Source: Corynebacterium urinipleomorphum (lineage in GTDB: Bacteria > Actinomycetota > Actinomycetes > Mycobacteriales > Mycobacteriaceae). From it: a DNA stretch of 64,000 nucleotides. The DNA lies in contig NZ_LT706963.1 of NCBI RefSeq assembly GCF_900155535.1, positions 483,734 through 547,733 on the forward strand, read 5' to 3'. How positions within the stretch are numbered: the first letter of the stretch is position 1; every line of letters starts with the position of its first letter. The position numbers were made by a program, and so were the translations under genes. The notes under the pieces are model-generated. The model saw only the letters and a program-made list of their open reading frames with translations. It searched no databases and had not been told where the DNA came from. Positions 29,720 to 37,849 of this stretch are shown here, piece by piece.

Positions 29720-31098
29720 CGTCCACCAACGCATTCGCTTATCGACGCGTCCACCGCCTCACCCCCCTCCTCCGCGCCTGGGCGTTCGTCGCCGCGCTGC
29801 TCACCATCGTGGTGTTCAATTTCACCACTGCACTGGTGGAGGGTGTGGAAGATTTTCAGGGCGACGAGACGTGGTCGTGGACCGACATCGCCCAGATCGG
29901 GGGCGGGATCGCGGTCGCTGTCCTCGTGGCATTCGCACTGTCGCAGCTGTGGTGGTCGCGTATCGGCTTCCGCCTCGGAGAGGACGACGTGGAGCTGCGC
30001 AGCGGATTGATCTCCACGAAGGTCCGCGCCGCGCGGTACGAGAGGATCCAGGCGGTCGACGTCGTCGAGCCGTTCGCGCCCCGCCTGTTCCACCTCGCCG
30101 CAGTGCGCGTGGAGGCCGCCGGCGGGTCAGATTCCGCCATCGAGATCGGCTACGTTCCCCGTGCCGAAGCAGATGAACTGCGCCGCGAGCTGCTCCGTCG
30201 CGTCGCCGCCCAGGGCCCCGACGCGGAGATGTCCGCGGAGGAAGCCAGCGCCGCGCTTGAAGGTGGAAGCCCGGACCCGCACGGCCAGCCCGCCCTCATC
30301 CCGCCGATCCCCCTGGGGCGCTCGCTGACGGGTGCTGCCCTGCGCCTGTCCACGATTGTCACCGTCGTGCTGTCTTTGCTCCCGGTATTGACGGAGGTGA
30401 CCTTCGCGGTGGTCGTCCCCGCCCTGGTCGGCTTCATCCCGCAGATCTGGCGGCAGATCGACCAGTCGTGGCGCTACACGTCCACCCTGGACGGAGATGT
30501 GCTCAACCTGTCGTACGGGCTGGCCAACCGCCGTAGCCAGGCAGTGCCGCGCGACCGGATTCACGCGATCGGGCTATCGCAACCCATGCTCTGGCGACCG
30601 TTCGGCTGGTGGACCGTCACAGTCAACGTCGCCGGTTATGGCCGTGAATCCAATAAGCAGTCCGGCACATCGCGGCTCCTGCCCGTCGGCTCTTACGAGC
30701 AGGCGGTGGGGCTCATCACCGCGATCAGCCCGCTCACTTCGCACGCAGTCACCGCGCCCGCGTGGGATGTACGCTCACCGAAGCGTGCACGTATCCCGTC
30801 GCCTATCGACGCCTCCAGCCAAGCCCTTTCCCTCCACAGCACCCCCGACCAGCAGATCTGGGCCACCACCAGCCATGGTTTGCTCAGCCGCCGGTTCGAG
30901 TTCATTGACATCTCTCATATCCAGGAGATGACCTACCGGCAGGGGCCGGTGCAGCGCATGATGAACCTGGCGCACGTCCGTTTCGATCTCGTGCCGGGGC
31001 CGGTGAAAATGACTGCGCGAGACCTCGACACTGCAGACGCCTGGGCGGTGGTCGCAGAACTGAGTGCCCGCGAGCTCCCGCCGCTCGCAGAGCCCTAA
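29716..31098 (+). CDS. Bacterial PH-domain membrane protein (YdbT-like)
   Basis: A 460-residue membrane protein with several bPH2 domains separated by helix pairs. The first two helices are LRAWAFVAALLTIVVFNF and IGGGIAVAVLVAFALSQLWW, followed by a PH domain with LRSGLISTKVRAARYERIQAVDVV. A second helix pair is near residues 205-245, then a second domain (YGLANRRSQAVPRDRIHAIG) and a third near the C-terminus (HGLLSRRFEFIDISHIQEM). The GTG start overlaps the YdbS-like stop. Likely a complex with the upstream protein. Confidence 0.82.
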   Translation: MTSTNAFAYRRVHRLTPLLRAWAFVAALLTIVVFNFTTALVEGVEDFQGDETWSWTDIAQIGGGIAVAVLVAFALSQLWWSRIGFRLGEDDVELRSGLISTKVRAARYERIQAVDVVEPFAPRLFHLAAVRVEAAGGSDSAIEIGYVPRAEADELRRELLRRVAAQGPDAEMSAEEASAALEGGSPDPHGQPALIPPIPLGRSLTGAALRLSTIVTVVLSLLPVLTEVTFAVVVPALVGFIPQIWRQIDQSWRYTSTLDGDVLNLSYGLANRRSQAVPRDRIHAIGLSQPMLWRPFGWWTVTVNVAGYGRESNKQSGTSRLLPVGSYEQAVGLITAISPLTSHAVTAPAWDVRSPKRARIPSPIDASSQALSLHSTPDQQIWATTSHGLLSRRFEFIDISHIQEMTYRQGPVQRMMNLAHVRFDLVPGPVKMTARDLDTADAWAVVAELSARELPPLAEP

Positions 31099-31117
31099 AG
31101 CGCCCTAACGGATGCCT

Positions 31118-31588
31118 TCACACTCCGCTAGGGAAGCCGAGCTGGCGCCAGGCCTCGTAGGTGGCCACGGCAGCGGAATTGGAGAGGTTCATGGAGCGGC
31201 GTCCGGGCAGCATCGGGATGCGGAGCTGGTCGGTCACCCGCTCGTGGTGGGAGTGCTCGCGGGGCAGACCGGTCGGCTCTGTCCCGAACAGAAGAGCGGT
31301 GCCCGGCTGGTACTCCACATCCGTGTAGTGACGGGTGGCGGAGGTGGTGAAGGCGTAGATGGGGACGTCGACAAGCGATGCGAAGCATGCGTCGATGTCG
31401 TCGTGGACCTCGACGTGCGCGAGGTCGTGGTAGTCGAGCCCCGAGCGGCGCAAATGCTTGTCGTCGAGGGAAAAGCCCAGCGGGCGCACGAGGTGGAGGG
31501 TCGCGCCGGTGCCCGCGCACATGCGGATCGCGTTGCCGGTGTTCGGCGGGATGACGGGGTTGTCGAAGATGACGTGCAGCGGCGGCAT
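31118..31588 (-). CDS. trmL: tRNA (cytidine(34)-2'-O)-methyltransferase TrmL
   Basis: A 156-residue SPOUT-family methyltransferase that 2'-O-methylates the wobble base of certain leucine tRNAs. The N-terminus is HVIFDNPVIPPNTGNAIRMC, and the SAM-binding trefoil knot is formed by LLFGTEPTGLP and IPMLPGRRSMNLSNSAAVA. The length is normal for the family. It converges on the PH-domain operon with 19 bp between stops. Confidence 0.93.
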   Translation of the reverse strand: MPPLHVIFDNPVIPPNTGNAIRMCAGTGATLHLVRPLGFSLDDKHLRRSGLDYHDLAHVEVHDDIDACFASLVDVPIYAFTTSATRHYTDVEYQPGTALLFGTEPTGLPREHSHHERVTDQLRIPMLPGRRSMNLSNSAAVATYEAWRQLGFPSGV

Positions 31589-31606
31589 GCCTCTAGCTTA
31601 GGAGCG

Positions 31607-32944
31607 CTACTGGGCGTCTCCTCCATCAGAGTCGTCGAGCGAGCCGAGCAGATGGTCCACGGCGACGTGCGCGTGGAGGCGCACTCCGTACGTGAGCGCA
31701 TCGTCGTTGACGTAGAACTGCGGGCTGTGGTTGGCAGCGAAACCGCGGGTGTCGCCGTTCGTCGGCTCGATGCCGCCGTCCTCGGTGAACGCGATGTTCT
31801 GGCCGCCGAGCAAGCCGTACACCCCGCCGAACCGTGACGTGAATTCAGACATGTCGTCGTAGCCCATGGCGGGCGGGACCTCGATGACGGGGTTGTCCCC
31901 GGCAATGCGGCGGTAGATGGGCAGGATCGCGTCGATCCAGCCCGGGGTGTGTTCGACGGCCGGGATCTCGTCGAGGAACTCGGCCGACCCGGTGCACCCG
32001 TGAGCTGCGGCTGTGTGAGTGACGTAACGCTCGATCCGTTCGTTGATGTCCGACATCACCTCGGGGCGCAGCGCGCGTACCGTGCCCCAGATCTCCACCT
32101 TGTTGCCCACGATGTTGAATCGGCCTTCGTCCACGATGTGCCCGAGCGAGATGGAGAAACGTTCCTCCACGTCCACCTGGCGGTAGATCTGGCTGATATT
32201 GCTCAGGATGTCGCCTACAGCGGGCATCGGATCTACGCCCAGCCACGGCGTGGATCCGTGGACCTGCTTGCCGGTGATGGTGATCTTGACGGTCTCCGAC
32301 GCCGCGTGCTGGATTCCTCGCGCGTACCCGATCGCACCTACCGGCATGGGGGTGATGTGCATGCCGAAGGCCATGGTTGGCGCAGGTTCGAAGAGCCCGC
32401 TCTGCTCCATTTCTTCCACCATCAGCGACGCGCCGCCGTCCTCGCCGGGAGGTGGGCCTTCTTCAGCCGGCTGGAAGACGAGCAGGATCTCGCCATTCAA
32501 GTCCTCGCGCATCTCATGAAGAATCTTCGCTGCGCCCAGCAGCATCGCGGTGTGCGTGTCGTGGCCGCAGGCGTGCGCCACCGGGAACGGGCCGCCCGGG
32601 TAGTTCTGGTCCACCTTCTCCGAAGCGAACTCCTCGCCTGAGTCCTCCTTGACCGGCAGCGCGTCGATGTCCGCGCGCAGGAGCACGCAGCGGCCCTGTC
32701 CCTCGGCATCCCCGCGGCCGCCCGAGATCCGCGCCGCGACACCGTGCCCCGCGATGCCCCGGGTGATGTCGGTGATGCCGATCCCCTCGAGGGTGTCCAC
32801 GATGAACTGCTCCGTCTCCACCTCGCGGTTGGGCAACTCGGGGTTCCGGTGCAGGTGGTGGCGCCATTCGGTGACATCCCCGGCGATTGATTCAGCTGCT
32901 TCATCGATCCGGTTGTACAGCGTTTCCAGTGCAGATTCAGTCAC
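31607..32944 (-). CDS. M20D-family amidohydrolase / metallopeptidase
   Basis: A 445-residue zinc amidohydrolase of the N-acyl-amino-acid/IAA-conjugate hydrolase group. Metal ligands are visible in AHACGHDTHTAM and QPAEEG, and further family motifs are LLRADIDALPV, MHITPMPVG and the dimerisation lid containing KQVHGSTPW. An insertion (PPPGEDGG) follows the QPAEEG motif. It lies 18 bp upstream of trmL on the same strand. Substrate unknown; a related enzyme is encoded at 50575. Confidence 0.88.
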   Translation of the reverse strand: MTESALETLYNRIDEAAESIAGDVTEWRHHLHRNPELPNREVETEQFIVDTLEGIGITDITRGIAGHGVAARISGGRGDAEGQGRCVLLRADIDALPVKEDSGEEFASEKVDQNYPGGPFPVAHACGHDTHTAMLLGAAKILHEMREDLNGEILLVFQPAEEGPPPGEDGGASLMVEEMEQSGLFEPAPTMAFGMHITPMPVGAIGYARGIQHAASETVKITITGKQVHGSTPWLGVDPMPAVGDILSNISQIYRQVDVEERFSISLGHIVDEGRFNIVGNKVEIWGTVRALRPEVMSDINERIERYVTHTAAAHGCTGSAEFLDEIPAVEHTPGWIDAILPIYRRIAGDNPVIEVPPAMGYDDMSEFTSRFGGVYGLLGGQNIAFTEDGGIEPTNGDTRGFAANHSPQFYVNDDALTYGVRLHAHVAVDHLLGSLDDSDGGDAQ

Positions 32945-33062
32945 GTTCCTGGTCTCCTCGTGTTGGTGGTGAGGTTCCGTGGCCCGATGCTAGTCTCCAC
33001 CGCATCAGCGTGGCCGTGCCTGAACAGAGCCCGTGGTCACGGAGCCGTTTAAGATGGTGCCC

Positions 33063-33920
33063 GTGACTGCGATCAAATTGGACGGAAAACTCTACCGCGA
33101 GGAGATTTTCGCGGACCTCACTGAGCGCGTGGCTCGCCTCAAAGAGCAGGGAATCACGCCGGGCCTGGCCACAGTGCTCGTCGGAGAGGACCCCGCCAGC
33201 CAGAACTATGTGCGCATGAAGCACAAGGACTGCGAGCAGCTGGGCATCGCCTCCATCATGAAGGAGCTGCCGGGCGACTGCACGCAGGAAGAGCTCGATT
33301 CGCTTATCGACGAACTGAATAACGACCCCGCCGTCACCGGCTACATCGTTCAGCTGCCCCTGCCGAAGCACTTGGACGAGAACCGCGTGCTAGGTCTTAT
33401 CGACCCCGACAAGGACGCCGACGGCCTCCACCCGGTCAACCTCGGCCGCCTTGTCCTCAACGAGCCCGCGCCGTTGCCGTGCACCCCGAACGGTTCGCTC
33501 GCATTGCTCGAGCGCTTCGGCGTGGACCTGAACGGCGCGATCGTGTGCGTCATCGGCCGCGGCGTGACCGTCGGCCGCCCGATCTCCCTCATGCTGACCA
33601 AGCGCGACGTCAACGCCACCGCAGTTCTGTGCCACACCGGTACCAAGGACCTCGCCGCGGAGACCCGCCGAGCCGACGTGATCATCGCCGCCGCCGGCAA
33701 GCCCCACATGATCACCGCCGACATGATCAAGGAAGGCTCGGCTGTGCTCGACGTGGGCGTTTCGCGTGTCGACGGCAAGACCACCGGCGACGTCCACCCC
33801 GACGTCTGGGAGAAAGCCGGCTGGGTCTCCCCGAACCCGGGCGGTGTCGGCCCCATGACCCGCACCTTCCTCGTCCGCAATATTGTCGAGAGGGCAGAGC
33901 GGCTTGCCGCAGCTGAGTAA
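33063..33920 (+). CDS. folD: Bifunctional methylene-THF dehydrogenase/cyclohydrolase FolD
   Basis: A 285-residue enzyme that interconverts 5,10-methylene-THF and 10-formyl-THF with NADP+. Motifs are [43 protein letters not shown] and the nucleotide loop [11 protein letters not shown], ending in [17 protein letters not shown]. The GTG at 33063 gives the family N-terminus [12 protein letters not shown]; an upstream ATG at 33054 is possible. TTTAAGAT just before suggests a very short leader. Confidence 0.96.
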   Translation: MTAIKLDGKLYREEIFADLTERVARLKEQGITPGLATVLVGEDPASQNYVRMKHKDCEQLGIASIMKELPGDCTQEELDSLIDELNNDPAVTGYIVQLPLPKHLDENRVLGLIDPDKDADGLHPVNLGRLVLNEPAPLPCTPNGSLALLERFGVDLNGAIVCVIGRGVTVGRPISLMLTKRDVNATAVLCHTGTKDLAAETRRADVIIAAAGKPHMITADMIKEGSAVLDVGVSRVDGKTTGDVHPDVWEKAGWVSPNPGGVGPMTRTFLVRNIVERAERLAAAE

Positions 33921-33927
33921 CGCCAGC

Positions 33928-34293
33928 GTGCCTGGCACCGCGCGTTCTGGTTCCCCAGTCTTCAAAGGACCCGTGCCACCGAGCCTGGACAACCCGCACG
34001 ACATCGGCAACCCTCCGTCCCGGCTGCCGCTGCGCGCGCAGCAAGTAATGGTGGGGCTCTTCGTCCTCGGCTTCGTGGTGGCCACCCTCTTTTCAGTGAC
34101 GGAGCACTGGCGCCGGGCCACCTTCACCCTGGGTGCGGCGATGCTGTGGCTCACCGCTTGCCGCCTCACCTGCGACTCGCAGGTGATGGGTCTGCTTGCC
34201 GTTCGCTCTCGGCGCTTCGACGCCGCGTTCACCACCGCTGCTGGTGCGGCTCTCGTGTGGCTCGCGGTGTCCGTTGATTCGCTGGGGAGCTAG
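33928..34293 (+). CDS. DUF3017 membrane protein
   Basis: A 121-residue protein with three predicted helices (QQVMVGLFVLGFVVATLF, ATFTLGAAMLWLTACRL, AAFTTAAGAALVWLAVSV) and a basic loop CDSQVMGLLAVRSRR, matching the DUF3017 protein that commonly follows folD in actinobacteria. The start is uncertain: GTG at 33928 has no ribosome site but could be translated by coupling to folD, while TTG codons at 33883 and 33904 overlap the folD end. Function unknown. Confidence 0.75.
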   Translation: MPGTARSGSPVFKGPVPPSLDNPHDIGNPPSRLPLRAQQVMVGLFVLGFVVATLFSVTEHWRRATFTLGAAMLWLTACRLTCDSQVMGLLAVRSRRFDAAFTTAAGAALVWLAVSVDSLGS

Positions 34294-34368
34294 CGTGCAC
34301 CGCTGTAGGCGTAGCGCATTTCCAGTAGCGAGCGGCCGCATGTGGCTAGAATCTTTGCCCAGCTAAGA

Positions 34369-34397
34369 ATGGGAACCAAATGGTAGCCTGTTCCCAT
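34369..34397. promoter_or_regulatory. Palindromic operator/promoter of the first toxin-antitoxin operon
   Basis: ATGGGAAC (34369-34376) and GTTCCCAT (34390-34397) form perfect 8-bp arms 13 bases apart. A -10-like TAGCCT (34384-34389) lies between the arms, and the antitoxin ATG (34396) is inside the right arm, so the mRNA should be leaderless and repression by the TA complex would be direct. Confidence 0.6.
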
Positions 34398-34635
34398 GGA
34401 AGCGACGATTGACTCCGGAGGACGGATTCTTCTGCCGAAGGCCCTGCGCGACTCCCTCGGCCTCACGCCTGGTTCAACCGTTGATGTATCAGCATATGGG
34501 GGAGGAATCAGCATCATCCCCGGTGGCCGGACGGCCGAAATCGTCGAGACCGAGAATGGGCGTTTGGTCGGGCGTGGCTCGAGCCCAGTCACCGACGAGG
34601 ACATCCTGGCGCTCATCGATGCGGGACGCATGTAG
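34396..34635 (+). CDS. AbrB/SpoVT-type antitoxin (VapB-like)
   Basis: A 79-residue antitoxin. The N-terminal swapped-hairpin DNA-binding domain reads TIDSGGRILLPKALRDSLGL followed by PGSTVDVSAYGGGISIIPGG, typical of AbrB-fold antitoxins. The C-terminal acidic part (VTDEDILALIDAGRM) should cover the toxin active site. The stop overlaps the toxin GTG by one base. The palindrome over its start is the likely autoregulatory site. Confidence 0.85.
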   Translation: MEATIDSGGRILLPKALRDSLGLTPGSTVDVSAYGGGISIIPGGRTAEIVETENGRLVGRGSSPVTDEDILALIDAGRM

Positions 34636-35045
34636 TGGGCGTCGTCGCTCTCGATACAAGTGCGGCAGTTCCGCTGCTTTTGCAAAATCACAGCAGTCAT
34701 GAGCGGTTACAGCGCTGGGCGAGGGGGAAGAACCTCGCCCTATGCTCGCATTCGCTTGCGGAGACATATTCGGTACTGACCAGGCTGCCCGGCGATAGCC
34801 GTTTCACAGAAGCCGATGCCGTAAGGGTCATAGACGGGACATTTGAACGTGTTCTCAGTTTGCCGGAGGCCGCTTCACGGGACGTTCATCACCGTTTAGC
34901 GGATGCCGGAATCAAGGGCGGTGCGGTGTACGACGGTCTTATAGCGCTTACGGCTCTCGAGAATGAAGCGTCTTTAGCCAGCATGGACAAGCGTGCGTAC
35001 GCCAATTATTTCGCTCTCGGAGCGATGCTTGAACTCATTCCGTAG
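34635..35045 (+). CDS. PIN-domain ribonuclease toxin (VapC-like)
   Basis: A 136-residue PIN nuclease. Conserved acidic residues are visible in VVALDTSAAVPLL (N-terminal Asp), SLAETYSVLTRL (Glu), and GGAVYDGLIALTAL plus LASMDKRAYANYF (C-terminal Asps). VapC toxins cleave specific RNAs, often tRNAs, when freed from antitoxin. It overlaps the antitoxin stop by one base and ends 3 bp from the convergent metX stop. Confidence 0.87.
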   Translation: MGVVALDTSAAVPLLLQNHSSHERLQRWARGKNLALCSHSLAETYSVLTRLPGDSRFTEADAVRVIDGTFERVLSLPEAASRDVHHRLADAGIKGGAVYDGLIALTALENEASLASMDKRAYANYFALGAMLELIP

Positions 35046-35048
35046 CAG

Positions 35049-36191
35049 CTAGATCTCGTAGTTTCCGCGCTGTTTAGCCAGGTCCGTCGCCGACGGAGTC
35101 TGGTCCGCCAGGGCGATGAAATTGCGCAGAATATGGCCCATTTGGCGAGTCTCCACCAGGAATGCGTCGTGGCCGACGGGGGAGACGATCTTGTTCATGG
35201 CCAGCAGGTTTCCGATGTTGCGGGAGAGGTGCTCCTGCTGGTGGAACGGGTAGAGGATGTCGGTGTCCACGCCGACGACCATCGTGGGCACGCTGATCTG
35301 CGCCAGTGCGCGGTTGAGGCCACCGCGTCCCCGGCCGATGTCGTGGCGGGAGAGGGATTCGGTGATGGTGACGTAGGAGCCGGCGTCGAAACGCTTGACC
35401 AGCTGCTCGCCCTGGTGGTCGAGGTAGCTCTGCACGGCGAAGCGTTGGTGCTCGTCGCGGTAGGCGCCCAGGGGGTTCTCGCCGGGCTGGGACATGGTGC
35501 CGAAGCGCTCGTCGATTTCCTGCTCGCCGCGGTACGTCAGGTGGGCGATTCGGCGGGCAGCTGCGAGGCCCGCATCGGGGGCGCGACCGGTGCCGTAGTA
35601 GTCGCCGCCCTGCCAGTCCGGATCGCGCACGATCGAGGTGATCTGCGCAGTCTGAATGCCGATTTGCCAGGCGGAAGCACGTGCGGACATCGCGATCACG
35701 CAGGCGTAATTCGCCCAATCCGGGTACATGATCGTCCACTCAAGGGCACGCGCGCCGCCCATGGAGCCGCCGACGATAGCGTGCATGCTGTTGATACCCA
35801 GGCTCTCCAGGAACTGCGCCTCCGCGCGCACCTGGTCGCGGATGGAGATGGCGGGGAAGCGTGAGCCCCACGCCCCGCCGTCGGGGTGCTCGCTCGACGG
35901 GCCTGTGGACCCGGAACAGCCTCCAAGAACGTTCGTGCAGATGATGCAGAACCGGTCGGTGTCCAGCGGCGCGCCGGGACCGATGAGGCCCTCCCACCAG
36001 CCGGCGGCGTTCGAGTCGCCGGTCAGCGCGTGCTCCACCAGGATGAGGTTGTTGCGGCCGTGGGGGTCGCCGGTGAAGGCGCCCCAACGTCGATAAGCGA
36101 TGTGCACGTCGCTGATGGTGGCGCCGGCTTCCGTCTGGACATCGCCGATCGGCTGGTGGGCCAGCTCGCCTTCGGGCGGGAGGTTGATCAT
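35049..36191 (-). CDS. metX: Homoserine O-acetyltransferase MetX
   Basis: A 380-residue alpha/beta hydrolase-fold enzyme making O-acetylhomoserine from homoserine and acetyl-CoA, the first step of methionine synthesis. The nucleophile serine is in VGGSMGGARALEW. The acid and histidine are expected in VGVDTDILYP and SPVGHDAFLVE, with the oxyanion segment ALTGDSNAAGWW near residue 55. The ATG at 36191 overlaps the metY stop by four bases (ATGA), so metY-metX is a coupled operon supplying and using the same intermediate. Confidence 0.96.
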   Translation of the reverse strand: MINLPPEGELAHQPIGDVQTEAGATISDVHIAYRRWGAFTGDPHGRNNLILVEHALTGDSNAAGWWEGLIGPGAPLDTDRFCIICTNVLGGCSGSTGPSSEHPDGGAWGSRFPAISIRDQVRAEAQFLESLGINSMHAIVGGSMGGARALEWTIMYPDWANYACVIAMSARASAWQIGIQTAQITSIVRDPDWQGGDYYGTGRAPDAGLAAARRIAHLTYRGEQEIDERFGTMSQPGENPLGAYRDEHQRFAVQSYLDHQGEQLVKRFDAGSYVTITESLSRHDIGRGRGGLNRALAQISVPTMVVGVDTDILYPFHQQEHLSRNIGNLLAMNKIVSPVGHDAFLVETRQMGHILRNFIALADQTPSATDLAKQRGNYEI

Positions 36192-37513
36192 GCGATGGCC
36201 TCGAAGCCGCGGTCGAGGTCGGCCAGGATGTCGTCGATGTCCTCGATGCCGACAGACAGGCGGATCGTCGCCTGCGTGATGCCCGCGCGTTTGAGGCCGG
36301 CCTCGTTGGACTGCGAGTGCGTCGTGGTCGCCGGGTGCACGACGAGCGAGCGGACATCGCCGATATTGGCCAGGTTGGAGTGCAGCTTCAGCGCGTCGAT
36401 GAACGCCCACGCCCGCGTCTTGTCGCCCGCGTCGCCCGCGAGGTCGAAGGACAGCACGGAACCGGTGTACTTCAGGCCGAGCTTCTCCTTCGTCGCGTAG
36501 TGCGGCGAATCCGGCAGGCCCGCGAAGTTCACGTGCTCGACCTCGTCCTTGCCCGCGAGGTATTCAGCGACCTTCAATGCATTCGCATTGTGCTTATCGA
36601 CGCGCAGGCCCAGCGTATCCATCCCCTGCAGCGCGACCCAGGCGTTGAACGGTGAAATGGCGGCACCTGTGTCGCGGAGAATGCCGGCGCGTGCCTTGAC
36701 CGCGAAAGCCGGGGCGCCCAGATCCGCGTAGACGAGGCCGTGGTAGGCGGGGTCGGGGTTGACGAAGTAGGGGAAGACCGGTTCGCCGTCGCGGGTGACG
36801 GTCCAGTCGAAGGAGCCGCCGTCGATAATCGCGCCGCCGAGGGCCGCACCGTTGCCGGTGTAGAACTTCGTGGTGGACACGACCACGATGTCCGCGCCGA
36901 GCTCCAACGGACGGGCGATTGCCGCAGTAGCCATGGTGTTATCCACGATCAACGGCACCTGGTTGCTGTGCGCGACCTCCGCCACCGCCGGGATGTCCAG
37001 CACGTCCGCGATCGGGTTGCCGAACGTCTCGCCGTAGAACGCCTTCGTGTTCGGTTTGACCGCGGCCTGCCAGCTCTCCGGATCATCCGGGTTATCCACG
37101 AAGCTGACTTCGATGCCTAGACGTGGCAGTGTGACCTCGAAGAGCGTTTCCGTTCCGCCGTACAAGCGCGGTGAGGTGATGATGTGGTCGCCCGCGCTCG
37201 CCAGGTTGGTGATCGTGGCGGTCTCAGCAGCCATGCCGGAGGAGAACGCCACTGCCGCGACACCGCCTTCGAGCGAGGCGAGGCGGTTCTCCAGTGCCTC
37301 CTGCGTCGGGTTGGTGATGCGGGTGTAAATCGGGCCGGGATCCGCTAGCGCGAAACGGTCCTGAGCGTGTTGGGTGTCGTTGAACACGTAGGATGTCGTC
37401 ATGTAGATCGGCTGGTTACGGGCACCGACCTCCGAGTCGACGTTCTGGCCCGCGTGGATCGCGCGGGTGTTGAAAGACCAGTCGTTCGCTGCGCTGTTGT
37501 CGTAGTGAGCCAT
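36188..37513 (-). CDS. metY: O-acetylhomoserine sulfhydrylase MetY
   Basis: A 441-residue PLP enzyme of the Cys/Met metabolism family that condenses O-acetylhomoserine with sulfide to homocysteine. The PLP lysine is in VVSTTKFYTGNGAALGG. Other motifs are YMTTSYVFNDTQHAQDRF, ITNPTQEALENRLASLEGG and FGNPIADVLDIPAV. A McbR-like box lies about 80 bp upstream. A CTAGCT box seven bases ahead of the ATG, and no clear ribosome site, suggest a leaderless mRNA. Confidence 0.96.
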   Translation of the reverse strand: MAHYDNSAANDWSFNTRAIHAGQNVDSEVGARNQPIYMTTSYVFNDTQHAQDRFALADPGPIYTRITNPTQEALENRLASLEGGVAAVAFSSGMAAETATITNLASAGDHIITSPRLYGGTETLFEVTLPRLGIEVSFVDNPDDPESWQAAVKPNTKAFYGETFGNPIADVLDIPAVAEVAHSNQVPLIVDNTMATAAIARPLELGADIVVVSTTKFYTGNGAALGGAIIDGGSFDWTVTRDGEPVFPYFVNPDPAYHGLVYADLGAPAFAVKARAGILRDTGAAISPFNAWVALQGMDTLGLRVDKHNANALKVAEYLAGKDEVEHVNFAGLPDSPHYATKEKLGLKYTGSVLSFDLAGDAGDKTRAWAFIDALKLHSNLANIGDVRSLVVHPATTTHSQSNEAGLKRAGITQATIRLSVGIEDIDDILADLDRGFEAIA

Positions 37514-37589
37514 GGCACCAAGCTAGGACTCGCTTTCGGGCGCTGCAAACACGTTCTACTGGCTGCGGCCGCGGGGAAATCAGAAAAAG

Positions 37590-37605
37590 CGGACCAAGCT
37601 GTCTA
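37590..37605. promoter_or_regulatory. McbR-like operator upstream of metY
   Basis: Read on the minus strand, TAGAC-AGCTTG-GTCCG matches 8 of 10 defined bases of TAGAC-N6-GTCTA. metY is a classic McbR target in C. glutamicum. The 336-bp gap 37514-37849 otherwise holds only this site and the icd terminator. Confidence 0.45.
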
Positions 37606-37781
37606 TTTGCGTCGTGGTCTGGAGCTTCCGCGTTGAATCTAAATCGTTCGGAACCCGTCAGACACGTGGGCCGAGCTCGTCTACCACGAACGCCGATGGC
37701 TGCGCGTCGAGGCTGCCGCGATAACCAGCACTGGGGCTGTGCTGACCGGCAGGTCCGCTGCCCGCAAACCTCCACACGCTA

Positions 37782-37826
37782 AAAACCCAGCCTGGCCGGG
37801 TGGACCCCGGAACCGGGCTGGGTTTT
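37782..37826 (-). terminator. Terminator downstream of icd
   Basis: AAAACCCAGCC (37782-37792) pairs perfectly with GGCTGGGTTTT (37816-37826). Read on the minus strand, the stem ends in a T-run 24 bp after the icd stop. It separates icd from the metY-metX operon. Confidence 0.85.
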
Positions 37827-37849
37827 CTCAGCTGGATGTAGCGTAGCGG

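Noticed and set aside
37416..37775. 119-codon minus-strand frame upstream of metY
   Set aside because: It overlaps the metY start and the probable promoter and operator region, and has Arg/Cys-rich composition unlike a real protein.
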